Shown here in pieces: positions 23,820-34,500 of a DNA stretch of 64,000 bases. Each line of letters starts with the position of its first letter. Position 1 is the first letter of the stretch. This DNA comes from Sipunculus nudus (lineage: Eukaryota > Annelida > Sipuncula > Golfingiida > Sipunculidae). The position numbers were made by a program, and so were the translations under genes. The notes beneath the pieces are model-generated. The model saw only the letters and a program-made list of their open reading frames with translations, made no database searches and was not told the origin of the DNA. The stretch lies in NCBI GenBank assembly GCA_026874595.1, contig CM049311.1, forward strand, positions 34,513,176 to 34,577,175, read 5' to 3'.

Positions 23820-24069
23820 GCAGCGGTTATACACTGAAGTCAATCCAGATCTCCTTGGTTTTACCGTTGCCTTGTGCAATAGATTTTTTTAGGGAGGAAA
23901 AGGGCTTCCAAAGGCCAAGAATTGTTATCAGACCGGCGAGAGCGTTGTATTGCACTGTGCATCAAACCAGTGAGAGCGGGGTGGCAAAACCCGGAGGATC
24001 TTGCTGTGCGAAGCAGCGGTTAAAGCGAAGGAGATATAGAATGACTACAGTACAGTGTATAACCGCTGC
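23820..24069. repeat. 250 bp segment bounded by a 17 bp perfect inverted repeat
   Basis: GCAGCGGTTATACACTG at 23820-23836 is exactly inverted at 24053-24069. Small MITE or chance hairpin; no flanking duplication is clear. The rest of 24070-25500 is AT-rich with no gene seen, apart from a near repeat of CATAATTAAAGCACATATTG at 25073-25095 and 25110-25130. Confidence 0.5.
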
Positions 24070-25502
24070 TTGAGGGTTGTACACAGTGAGCAAATCCGTA
24101 TATATAGTGATTTCAACGTCATTGCACAGGAAGGCAGCATACGTACTGAAATTAGTTGAACCATTTAAGATGCACCTGCATGACACACCTATAAGATCTT
24201 TGATTGTACCCGTCTTTATCTTACAGGAGATTCAACCTCAAATTGGTATAACAGACGGGCCCTTATGCTACATTCGTTACCTTTACGATTTATGGTGATC
24301 ACCAGATGTCAGGTGGTGCAAATGACTTGCAACCTTTCCGTACCCAGTTAAAAGGATAAAAGGCCAAATAACCGGAAATTTAGGTTGTCATAGTAACCAA
24401 GCAGGAATTGATTTATGGTATGTTCCATGTCACGTTTGTTCAATCTTATTTGACACTAACAATTATTATTTTTACTTGTAAAATCTTGGTTTCATTATTG
24501 GTTTCCTGGATGCCGTCATTGCCACATATAAAGGTGAAGGTCTCCAGGTGGGACAAATAAGGTTACTCCAACAAGCCCCAATTCGCAAGGGGTGTAGCCT
24601 ACATACCAGTAAGACCACGAGTCGAACGCCACTTTCCACTTATCGATTTGTGTTTACCATATTAATCCCTGAAGTAATGATTTCAGCATTAAAGCACAGT
24701 AATTGTTCATGCTATAGTAAGCAGATTTGAAGAAAGTGGACATTACAAAATCGGTCCCCTAGATACCAGGAACGCAGGCAGGAACGAATCTTTAATCAAT
24801 TTAATTAATCTAAAAACAGGCCCGGGGTTTATCTGATTGGTTATCACCTCAACCCAATGCCCAGTGTCCGGTGCCCACTTGCCCATGACCGCATCAAGCA
24901 AGAACTAATCACACTATAACATTAAACAGCCCCTTACTGTGCTTCTATTTAATCAAACAAACACTCCACCCCTCACAGGTTATATATCTATATAGTAAAG
25001 AATTCATACTTTATTAAGGTTAAATGATGTAGTTATATGTAGGATTGTATAGATCATGGTAGGTCCCATTTATACATAATTAAAGCACATATTGTGCCAA
25101 ATTATTGTGCATAATTAAAGCACATATTGTTTACAAATATGGTATAGAAAAAAACACATCTATATAAATAGTAAAGTCACGTGGATAATACCAAACTAAT
25201 CATTAAATTCCTATACTCCTGGAATATTGTTGTTTCCACGTTCTATTATGCAGAGAATGCATGTGTTTTTAATGTTAACATATTAAGATTTTTCCCTATA
25301 CTTGACGCCAAGGCATATAATAAATCATTCTCGCATCATCACTAAAAAAAACACGTTCGGAACACTGTTAATTGTGCATTTACTATAGCTGGATATAAAT
25401 AATCAATATTTAAATTAATAAAACAAAGGCATGTTTAATTTCTTGAAGATAAATATAATCACAGTGTTGAACATTTTTTAATTATTCATTTTGTTTTCGA
25501 TT

Positions 25503-25521
25503 TTTATTATGCATGTTTATT
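25503..25521 (-). terminator. Two polyadenylation signals of the TRPV gene
   Basis: On the minus strand AATAAA occurs at 25521-25516, about 15 bp past the stop codon, and again at 25508-25503. Their position suits a very short 3' untranslated region. Confidence 0.6.
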
Positions 25522-25535
25522 ATAAATTTGTAACG

Positions 25536-27617
25536 TCAGTTTTTCTCGTCGACTTCAAGATACCATACTGTAATTTTACTTCCGTCTTCACACGTGGCCG
25601 TTTCTGACGTCAGAGCCCGGTGACTTAGGGCGCAGCATCGTGGGAGCCGACGAGCCAAAAGCTCCACACTGGCCCCGCGAGATTTGAGCCACAGTAATTC
25701 TTTCGCCGCGTAACCGTCGTTATAAGTATTAGACATGGCTCCTATTAGCATATTCATGATCAGTACATAAGCTAATATTGTATACAACACATAAATGGAG
25801 GTGGAGAATTCGGGTACACGGCCTTCACTGTATGTTTCCAATCCCCCAAGGCCAGTCATTGCGAAGTAAAAGTTCACAAAAGCATTACCGAATGGTTTGA
25901 GTTCGTCGGTGAGACCTGCGGGGGCTTCCTGAAACAGGACAATCATAGCCAGAGTAAAACCAACCATGATGAAAAGGCTCATGATTAAGAACCGGAGAAT
26001 ATCCCCAAAGAGGATGCGAATAAACATCTCAATGGTGTAAGCGGCCGTACTGTAAGCCAGCAGGAAGAAGAGACAAGAATACCAGCTGCAAATGAGACTT
26101 ATACTTAATATGATGTCTTCGTTAGAATTACCTGTAAGATGAACAATGAACCAAATTATGTTAAACAAATGTCCTAGTGAAAGTAAAAAGCGTAGGTGGT
26201 TGGATTTCCTTATGACAGCCAGAGGTACCTTGTAGGAATCGGTAGTACGCATCCTATTCATTATTATTTTAATGACCTGAACCATGTCACGGAGTTCTCC
26301 GAGCATAATTAATACCGACCACACCACCGTAAAACAAGCTCCGAACATAAACGCCCTAGAGGTAGGGGTAGTGTAGGCCTGATCCAACGGCACTTTATAA
26401 GATCCTGTCGCGTTTTGGTTGTTGTTTAATGGTCTGTGCATCGCACAATAACTCAGGAATACCACATACACCAAGTGAACCAAGGCCCAGCCGATGAACC
26501 AATAGAAGTATTGCTTCCAACGGAGATTTAGCAAGGTTTTAATAGGGGCTAATTTAAAAGCCGGAAGTACGTCATCATCTTCCAAATAGAGGATGAGCTC
26601 ACTGACATTTGGCCGGTTGTTCGGTGCTACCATCGTGTCGATCTCCGAAAGTTCGTATAGGGAGATACCGGTGTTACCGTAAGTCATCTGAGGAAACCGG
26701 TAAACATCATCCATGCTCAACAAATCCCCCAACGCTTCGGGGCTTCCTATTTTAGCTGCAAGTGTTATGGGTGTGTAACCATCATCGTTCCTCGCCTTCA
26801 GCAGGTGACAGCGCATGCGCGCCCGCGCCTTCCTTCCTACCGGATTTACTTTATCCCCATGGACTCTACACCACCACCTAACTGCCTCGGTGGATGATAA
26901 GAGATACTTGAGCATCTCGCTGGCTTTTTCCGCGTCAGTTTTGTAATATTCCACCAATGAGTGAACAATGTTGTTTCCAGTGGTTTCGTCCTTATCGTCC
27001 AGCTTAGCCCCGTACCCGATAAGATCACAAAACACTTCCTTCTGCCCAGCCCAGAGAGCCAACGTTAATGGTAATCCACTCACTTTCTTTAAGTTGCAAA
27101 ACAGATCCCCAGTTGTTTGAGTAGCAAGCAGCTCCAACCTCTCATCGTCATCGAGGAGGATAAACATCTTCTTTATGATATCCCTGTACCCATTCACAGC
27201 CGCTAAATGCAGTGCTGTCAAGCCGTTGTGGTGCTGCTTTATGATTTTACCCATTATAACGCTTTTTCCAAGTGCGTCAATAACCATTTCGGCGGCTTCG
27301 ACGTTCTTGTACAAGAGTGCTATGTGCAGAGGCGTCTCGCCTGTTGAACCTTTTATAGCCGGCATCACTTTATCCTTGTAATGATCTTTTAACAGATCCG
27401 TTAAGACTTTGAGCCTGTTGTTATAATGGTTTTTACACACATAGAAGAATTCCTCCTTTTTCACCTGATTATCGCTTGCGTTCTCCGTTAAGCTCTTCTT
27501 GTAAGCTGCCACGTCGTTCCCCTCAATGTCACCGTCTGGCCAGATTGTTTCGTAGAAGAGGGATGTGATCACGTTCCCCTCATCGGGACCTACTCTTTTC
27601 GAGCAATCACACGCCAT
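25536..27617 (-). CDS. TRPV-type cation channel, apparently intronless, 693 residues
   Basis: Plasma-membrane non-selective or calcium channel subunit expected to form tetramers (family knowledge). Numbered from the ATG at 27617: ankyrin-like repeats near 92-120 (TGETPLHIALL), 130-152 (GLTALHLAAVNG), 180-200, 212-224 and 278-300 (GYTPITLAAK); S1 370-392, S2 422-440, S3 476-494, S4 502-523, S5 539-564, pore helix and filter 578-595 (TGLGGLE), S6 606-629 (VLIMNMLIGAMSNTYN), then a short tail with a TRP-box-like LLWLKSRG. An NAT glycosylation site lies in the S1-S2 loop (402-404). The frame stays open 21 codons upstream only to a TTG after a TGA, so this ATG (A at -3, G at +4) is the first possible start. 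The filter acidic residue of TRPV1-4 (GMGD) is Gly here by my alignment. A single frame with no intron is complete; a non-coding 5' exon cannot be excluded. Confidence 0.93.
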   Translation of the reverse strand: MACDCSKRVGPDEGNVITSLFYETIWPDGDIEGNDVAAYKKSLTENASDNQVKKEEFFYVCKNHYNNRLKVLTDLLKDHYKDKVMPAIKGSTGETPLHIALLYKNVEAAEMVIDALGKSVIMGKIIKQHHNGLTALHLAAVNGYRDIIKKMFILLDDDERLELLATQTTGDLFCNLKKVSGLPLTLALWAGQKEVFCDLIGYGAKLDDKDETTGNNIVHSLVEYYKTDAEKASEMLKYLLSSTEAVRWWCRVHGDKVNPVGRKARARMRCHLLKARNDDGYTPITLAAKIGSPEALGDLLSMDDVYRFPQMTYGNTGISLYELSEIDTMVAPNNRPNVSELILYLEDDDVLPAFKLAPIKTLLNLRWKQYFYWFIGWALVHLVYVVFLSYCAMHRPLNNNQNATGSYKVPLDQAYTTPTSRAFMFGACFTVVWSVLIMLGELRDMVQVIKIIMNRMRTTDSYKVPLAVIRKSNHLRFLLSLGHLFNIIWFIVHLTGNSNEDIILSISLICSWYSCLFFLLAYSTAAYTIEMFIRILFGDILRFLIMSLFIMVGFTLAMIVLFQEAPAGLTDELKPFGNAFVNFYFAMTGLGGLETYSEGRVPEFSTSIYVLYTILAYVLIMNMLIGAMSNTYNDGYAAKELLWLKSRGASVELLARRLPRCCALSHRALTSETATCEDGSKITVWYLEVDEKN

Positions 27618-27844
27618 TATAATACACTTTTTCCCAATAAACGCTTGTCTGTCATCTGTTTTCTTGTGAAAGAAGGACAACCTAACCGACTCGCTCTGGT
27701 GTTGTCATCACAAAATGAATGTGATCAATTAAAATCTCGTAGCAGATGTTCCTCATCAAGAGGGGTTGCCCATTGATGCCCATACGGACCACATGAAAAG
27801 AAGAAAATGCATATAAATAAATAGGTAATAACATTAAAATTACA

Positions 27845-27848
<4 letters not shown>

Positions 27849-27907
<59 letters not shown>
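27849..27907. repeat. (AT)n microsatellite upstream of the TRPV gene
   Basis: Nearly pure AT dinucleotides over about 58 bp, about 230 bp upstream of the TRPV start codon. Confidence 0.95.
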
Positions 27908-27909
<2 letters not shown>

Positions 27910-28124
27910 GCTGTGTCATTCCTCAGGCACACACACTGAAATGGTCAAATATATGTATGTTCATCTGAATAGGTTGGATTAAGCTGGGGTGAGCACTGCT
28001 GAAAGCTCTACATTCGAAACGTTATTGTCATACAGTATTATGAAGTCTAACTATGTATGGCAATGCTCCCCCTGCATTGTAGGGCTCTTTCACTATGATG
28101 TATTTAATTTTTATATGTATTATA

Positions 28125-28129
<5 letters not shown>

Positions 28130-28167
<38 letters not shown>
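28130..28167. repeat. (AT)n microsatellite
   Basis: About 38 bp of AT dinucleotides. Together with the tract at 27849 it brackets a 220 bp segment with no recognised content. From 28170 to 29940 I see no gene; a donor-like CAG|gtaagc on the minus strand at 28605 could end a non-coding first exon of the TRPV gene, unproven. Confidence 0.9.
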
Positions 28168-28171
<4 letters not shown>

Positions 28172-29944
28172 AGTGTAGTTAATTGGACACGATGATGAAC
28201 AGTTACTTAAAATGTTTATTTAATTAAATGCCTTCCCTTTTTTGCGGATATAGACTGAGACGTTTGAGAGGATAGTCTGCTAACTTAAAAATACAGGCGA
28301 CCGTGAATGTTATAAACTATCCTCGTTTTAGTCCAACGCGCAGTGGAAATATATGATTTCCCAATCCAAACATCTCCAGTCATAGCTTTGACCCTTATAT
28401 GAGACCTCCAATATTTTCATTTATACAAAATATAACATTATCTGTGTGCATAAATACGCTGGTCCTTCAGTGTGTACTTACTTTTCTGAGTATCCATGGT
28501 GAAGATAAATATATATGCGTGTGTGTATATGTCATGTCTCTCCCCTGGTGGATTCACGTTAGATTTCTATAAACCTTTTATGTCTTCCTGTATGCGCGGC
28601 TTACCTGGCTAACGTTCGGGTAGAAAGACACCGTGTTTGCACCGCGTCGATATTGAGGTGATGTTTATTGAGCTCCCGTCATAACCAGGTCTGCAGCCAT
28701 ACTTGTGAGGAACCGCAGAATGTCAACAGTACCAATCGACCATAGCACTCTCGAGAACTCACATCTCCAATTAAAACCAATCAGTGTTATTTAAATCTTT
28801 TCCTTGAATAAATCTGGGGATGCACGAGTTTTTATGGTTCCTCATGAATTAGTTGACAGTCCATGACATGGCAAGCCTCAGTGGTAGAGTTCAGGTATAT
28901 ACATATACATTGACTTATGTGGCTCTTGTTTGGACAGGTCCGGTGGCCAAGAGTCATTACGCACACCGCTCACTACAAACCAGGGCAGTATATTATGTTC
29001 ATATCAAGCTGTCAGTGGATGACCTGTTGCCATGGAGTAACGTTGTAAACAGATCAAACAATAAATTATAAATGTCTTTAAATATATACAGAGTTCAATA
29101 ACCTTCTGTGAGAGAGCTCAGGTTCGCTGTCAAGCCCTTTCCTTAGCTCAATGGAATAAGTGCACGTAATTTTGTTCTTGAGGTCACTACAGTTAGATTG
29201 TGTCCTAAAGCAGATTCAAGCCATTATAGTGTCAGCTGAGGGAGTTAATTAACAGATACAATATTCGAATTGGCGATATGATATTTAACCTTGCAAATCC
29301 TACATGATTCAATTTATGAACGAGCGCAAGAATTTCTTACCCTGTTCAGAAATATGATCTTATAATTCTTAACAATTCAAAACATGCAGCCTATTGACCA
29401 CAATATATGCCAGTTAATCAGTTCTGCGGTTCCAGTCATGACTAAAATTGAATTAAATCTTTATTATTTATTTAATTTGTTCAATTAATATTTTTAATTA
29501 AAATATAATATATAGTAAATTAAAGTAAGTTCTATACTTTTTAATTATAAATAGAATATTGGAATAAGTTATTATACCAATCAGTGTTATAGACCCCCAA
29601 TCAAGAAAAAGCGCGGCTTCGAGGCCCTGACCTGCATGGAGTGATGTATTTGCATGAGGCAATCACGGCATCGAAAAATTCCCGTGTCAATCATGGATTC
29701 AACATTCCGAATTCATGACAAATTGCAAAACGTGTTTACACCGGTACCTATGTAGCAAATATATATACACATGTTTATATGTTAAATGGTATTTAAGAGT
29801 TACTGATCTAACCATTATGCCAGTTACCTGCTATCGAGAGAACGTAGTAAAAAGCATGTTCATGTTACTGGCAATTATGTACTCGAAACGTTAAGGAGAT
29901 ATAATTCTGAGTATGATGGGTTGATACATATGAGATGGAGTTCA

Positions 29945-30480
29945 AATATAAATCCACTCCTGAGATATGTGCAATTTTCATCCATTTATGGATGAACGTT
30001 ATCCAAAGTGTATTGAAGTGGTGCCACCAAACTTATGTACGAGATTAAGGTATCAAAGACCTTTGGACATGCACAATTTCAGGCGGATTCGTCAAAACAC
30101 TCATGAAATACATGCGTGTGTGTATTCTACGAATACGTGATTATAGGTGGCGCCACCTGTCACGTGTACGAGAAGAATGATGTCCAGGATGGCTGGACAT
30201 GCCAAATTTTAGACCGATACATTGAACCATTCCTGAGATGTGAGTGATTTTCAACTAATGCAAACGCACGGACGCCATGCGAAAATGATTGCAGATGGCG
30301 CCTCTTGAGTACGACATGAAGGCATCCAAGATCTATGGACATGCACATTATCAGCCCAATGCATTGAACCACTCCTGAGATATGGGCTTTTATCACTAAA
30401 AAACCGCACAGATGGACAATACGCAAAAAAAAATTATAGGTGGTGCCACCAAACTTTGTAAGGCACTAGTTCACCTGTGA
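29945..30480. repeat. Tandem repeat, about 140 bp, four diverged copies with GGTGGCGCCACC
   Basis: Each copy has a CTCCTGAGATATG-like string, a GGACATGC string and a GGTGGCGCCACC-like palindrome (near 30020, 30146, 30294, 30438). Copies are well diverged, so the array is old. It ends in TTTCAGAAAGATCGGTCTAG. Confidence 0.65.
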
Positions 30481-31244
30481 CCAGATAGTAATGCCGGGTT
30501 TCAGAAAGATCGGTCTAGGGGCCTCAGAGGACATCTCAGGCAACGAAGGCGGCGCCAAACTCCGTTTTGGCAGACACAATTATTCCATTTTACAGACTCA
30601 ATAACCTTGCTGGTTCGTGCCCTTGCTTCGATCCCGTACAGTTTGCATTAATGTTGTTACAAATTTTATTTTTTTTACAACATGTTCCAGTGTAGCCTTT
30701 ATAAGAATATATATCTGTTTTCATAAGGGCCTTGTAATACATAAAGAAATCCTAATGTATCACTGTCCTATCAGTTCATTAACCTAAAATAACATCATAG
30801 AATTGGAGGATATTAAGCGAAAACGCAGTGACGTAAGCACAGCTAAAGTCTAGGTTCAAAGTATAGCAGAGTTACCTAGTGAACAGTATGAAGCAGAGTG
30901 GCTATATGTTTAAAAAAATTGATCAAAAGCATAGATAAAGTACTATAGCGTACAAAATAAGGTAAAATTGATGTGTAACTGAGTACATAAACGACTAGAA
31001 AAAAATGGGACCATGGAAAAATGAGTGATGCTCAGATATTAGTATATTAAAAACATTTCAATGTCTTACCCAGTATTCTTTTATCCCGAAGTCCGTAGAA
31101 CAATATAATATTATCATATAAATTTGGCTTGGCCTGATGTTGAACTGATGTAATAGTAATTGGTAAAATATAATTAAGTGAAATAATGCAGAGATTTACA
31201 ACAACAGTTAATGGTTACACACGTTGGTTAAACTTCTTTTACAC

Positions 31245-31475
31245 CGGGCCTACGTAGAGTTGCGGATTGCAGCGTACCGAATGCGCCCAAAATATGATGC
31301 GTACTCATGAAAAAATGTTGCTTCGCGCTGGATCAGCGTAGTCTCTCAGTAGGTTATGCATATGCTGGCGTACGATGACGTAGTTCGTCAGATTGACGTA
31401 GGGTATAGCGTACTCTTAATTGCTAAAGGCATGGCGTACAGAGCGTACAGTAGCGTACAATACCATAGTGTTGCA
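31245..31475. repeat. GCGTAC-rich short-repeat segment
   Basis: GCGTA/GCGTAC/TACGTAG strings occur about a dozen times in 230 bp, far above their surroundings. Probably a small non-autonomous element; no ends fixed. The stretch 30560-31245 shows nothing recognisable. Confidence 0.4.
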
Positions 31476-31544
31476 TAAAAACAGCAGACTTTCTGCGTCC
31501 AGTGCTCTATACGCCGACAATACGCGAAAAAAAAAAAAACTAGA

Positions 31545-34500
31545 CGACCATAGGTCGAACGCTTGCCGGAAATCGGAAGTGAAACACAGACGGTAGGGCA
31601 GAACATATTGTCGGTTTTCTATTAATAGAATGACTCTCAGGGACATTGCTGAGAATATGTGGCCCGTAGAATGACAAATGAACAGGCAAGCAGACAAAGC
31701 TGACAACAAAAGACGAACAGACAGACATACTGACTTTGTGAGACAAGATTGACACCAGATGACATAACCTGGTGATTGAGAAGATTCAAAGGAAGAAAAT
31801 GAGTTATAATTTATGTAATTTAGATTTATAGTTTTGGAGGTATGGGGAATTAATGATATACTTGGGAGGCTCGACTGTAGCGCCTTCTAGCAGACATATT
31901 CCGAAGACGACAAATGCGTTTCGTATTATTAGTGTATGACATCAGATGTCCCAGTTTCAAAAGGATTCCGTCAAAGCTGTGGCCTGTCGAATGCTATATG
32001 TAAGGCGTAAGAACCAGCAAGCAGGCACTTTGAGGGTAACGGACAAACAGATTGACACACTGACAAAGTGACAGAAGATTGAAACCATATGCCTTAATCA
32101 GGTTATGGAGAAGACTCAAAGGAAGAAAATAAGCTATAGCTTATGTAACTGAGGCTTTTGGTGTAGAGATATGGCCAATACAATGGTATGTGTGGGAGGG
32201 TCGTGTGCAGCGCCCACTAGTGGCCATATCAGGAAAATGAAAAATTAATTTCTAGAAATTAGTGTAAGACATAAGATGTAATAGTTTCAAAAGGATTCCG
32301 TCAAAACTGTGGTCTATAGAATGCTATATGTGAGACGCAAGAGCCAACAAGCAGGCGAATTTGAGGACAACTGACAAACAGACGAAAACACTGACAAAGT
32401 GACTCAAGATTGAGTCCAGATAACTACTCAAGGTTATGGAGAAGACTCAAAGGAAGAAAAAAAGCTACAGTCTATGTAACTAAGGTTTATAGTTTTGGAG
32501 ATATTGCCAAAGCATGATATGTTGGGAGAGGTTCGAGTTCAGCGCCCCCTAGCGGTCATATCCGGAAAATGAAAAATTGGTTTCGAGATATTAGTGTAAG
32601 ACTTAAGATGTAATAGTTTCAAAAGGATTCTTTCAAAACTGTGGCCTGTAGAATGCTATATGTGAGACGCAAGAGCAAGCAGGCGAATTTGAGGACAACT
32701 GACAAACAGACGGACACAATGACAAAGTGACACAACATTGAGACCAGATGACATTATCAGTTTATGGAGAAGACTCAGAGAGAAAAAATAAGCTATAGTT
32801 TATGTAATTGAGGCTTTGGTTTTTATAGATATGGCCAATGTAATGATATCTGTGTGAGGGTCGTGTGCAGCGCCCCCTAGCAGCCATATTCAAAAAATGA
32901 AAGAACAATTTCGAGATAATAGTGTAGGACTTATGATATGTCAGTTTCAAAAAGATTCCTGCAATAATGTGGCCTTTGGCGCAAGATGAATGAAATCTCG
33001 AAATATCTCTATTCACGAGATATTTTACGAGATACTGCAAGACTTGTAATAAAATCTTGTAGTACTAGTTGAATGCTACCTGATGCAAAAAACTAGATCA
33101 CTCTAGCTTTAAAACTGACAAAGTGAGAAAAATAAGATCCCTTATTTTCGAATATCATGACTTTTCCCCAAAAAATTGTAACCATGGTTACGGCAAATTT
33201 GAGTCAGCTACACACCAGATGACAGGCCTTGGAATGACGATTAAAATGAGCTATTGTGGAAGTAGATACGACTAATAGTCACAAAGATATGAAGAAAAAA
33301 ACGTTTTGAGAAGTTTTGACGACCTTGACCTTGACCTTTGACCTATTTTAACCAAAAACAATAGGGCACCTAGAAATTATGTTTTCAAACATCCCTGTAA
33401 GTTTGAAGGTTATTGTGGCAAAATTGTGGCCAGGAGAGTGGTGACAAACAAACTAGACGACCAGAGGTCGAGCGCTTGCCGGAAGTTGAAATGACAGACA
33501 GACGGACAGACAGAACATATTGTGGGTTTTCTATTATTTGAATGACCCTCAGCGTTTGCTGAGAAGTTGTGGCCTGTAAAATGACATATCAGACAAAGCA
33601 ACGAGGAAGCAGACAAAGCTGACAACAAAAGACGAACAGACAGACATACTGACACATCTGTGATAACAGATTACAGACAAAAGCGCCGAATGTGAAGAAG
33701 AGCAAAATTAGCGATAGTTTATGTAGGTAAGGTTTATAATTTTGGAGAGATAGCCAAAACATGATATGTTGGGGAGGTGAAAGTGCAGCGCCCCCTAGTG
33801 GCTATATCCGGAAAATGAAAAATCTGTTTTGAGATATTAGTGTAACACATAAGATGTACCAGTTTTAAAAGGATTCCTGAAAAAAAAAAACTGGCCTGTA
33901 GAATGCTATATATGAGACGCAAGAACCAGCAAGTAGGCGGATTTTAGGACAACTGACAAACAGACACACTGACAAAGTGACACAAGATTGAGACCAGATG
34001 ACATTACTAGGTCATGGAGAAGACTCAGGGAAAGAAAATAAGCCATAGTCTCTGTAATTGTGCCTTTGGGTTTTAGAGATATGGTCAATATAATGATATG
34101 TGTGTGAGGGTCATGTGCAGCGCCACCTAGCGGCCATATCCGGAAAATAGAAAAAATGTTTTGAGATATTTCTGTAAAACATAATATGCATCAGTTTTCA
34201 AATGCTTCTTTAAAAACTGTGGCCTGTAGAATGCTATATGTGAGACGCAAGAACCAGCAAGCAGGCAAATTTGAGGACAAGTGACAAACAGACGGACACA
34301 CTGACAAAGTGACACAAGATTGAGACCAGATGACATTATCAGTTTATGGAGAAGACTCAGAGGAAAAAAATAAGCTATAGTTTATGTAAATGAGGCTTTG
34401 GGTTTTAGAGATATGGCCAATGTAATGATATGTGTGTGAGGGTCGTTTGAAGCGCCCCCTAGGTGCCATATTCAAAAAATGAAAAAACAATTTCGAGATA

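Noticed and set aside
27990-28030. CTGCTGAAAGCTCTACATTC followed by GAAACG, like a hammerhead ribozyme of Penelope-type elements
   Set aside because: The CTGANGA core has a substitution and the would-be stem II does not pair (A opposite C at its base).
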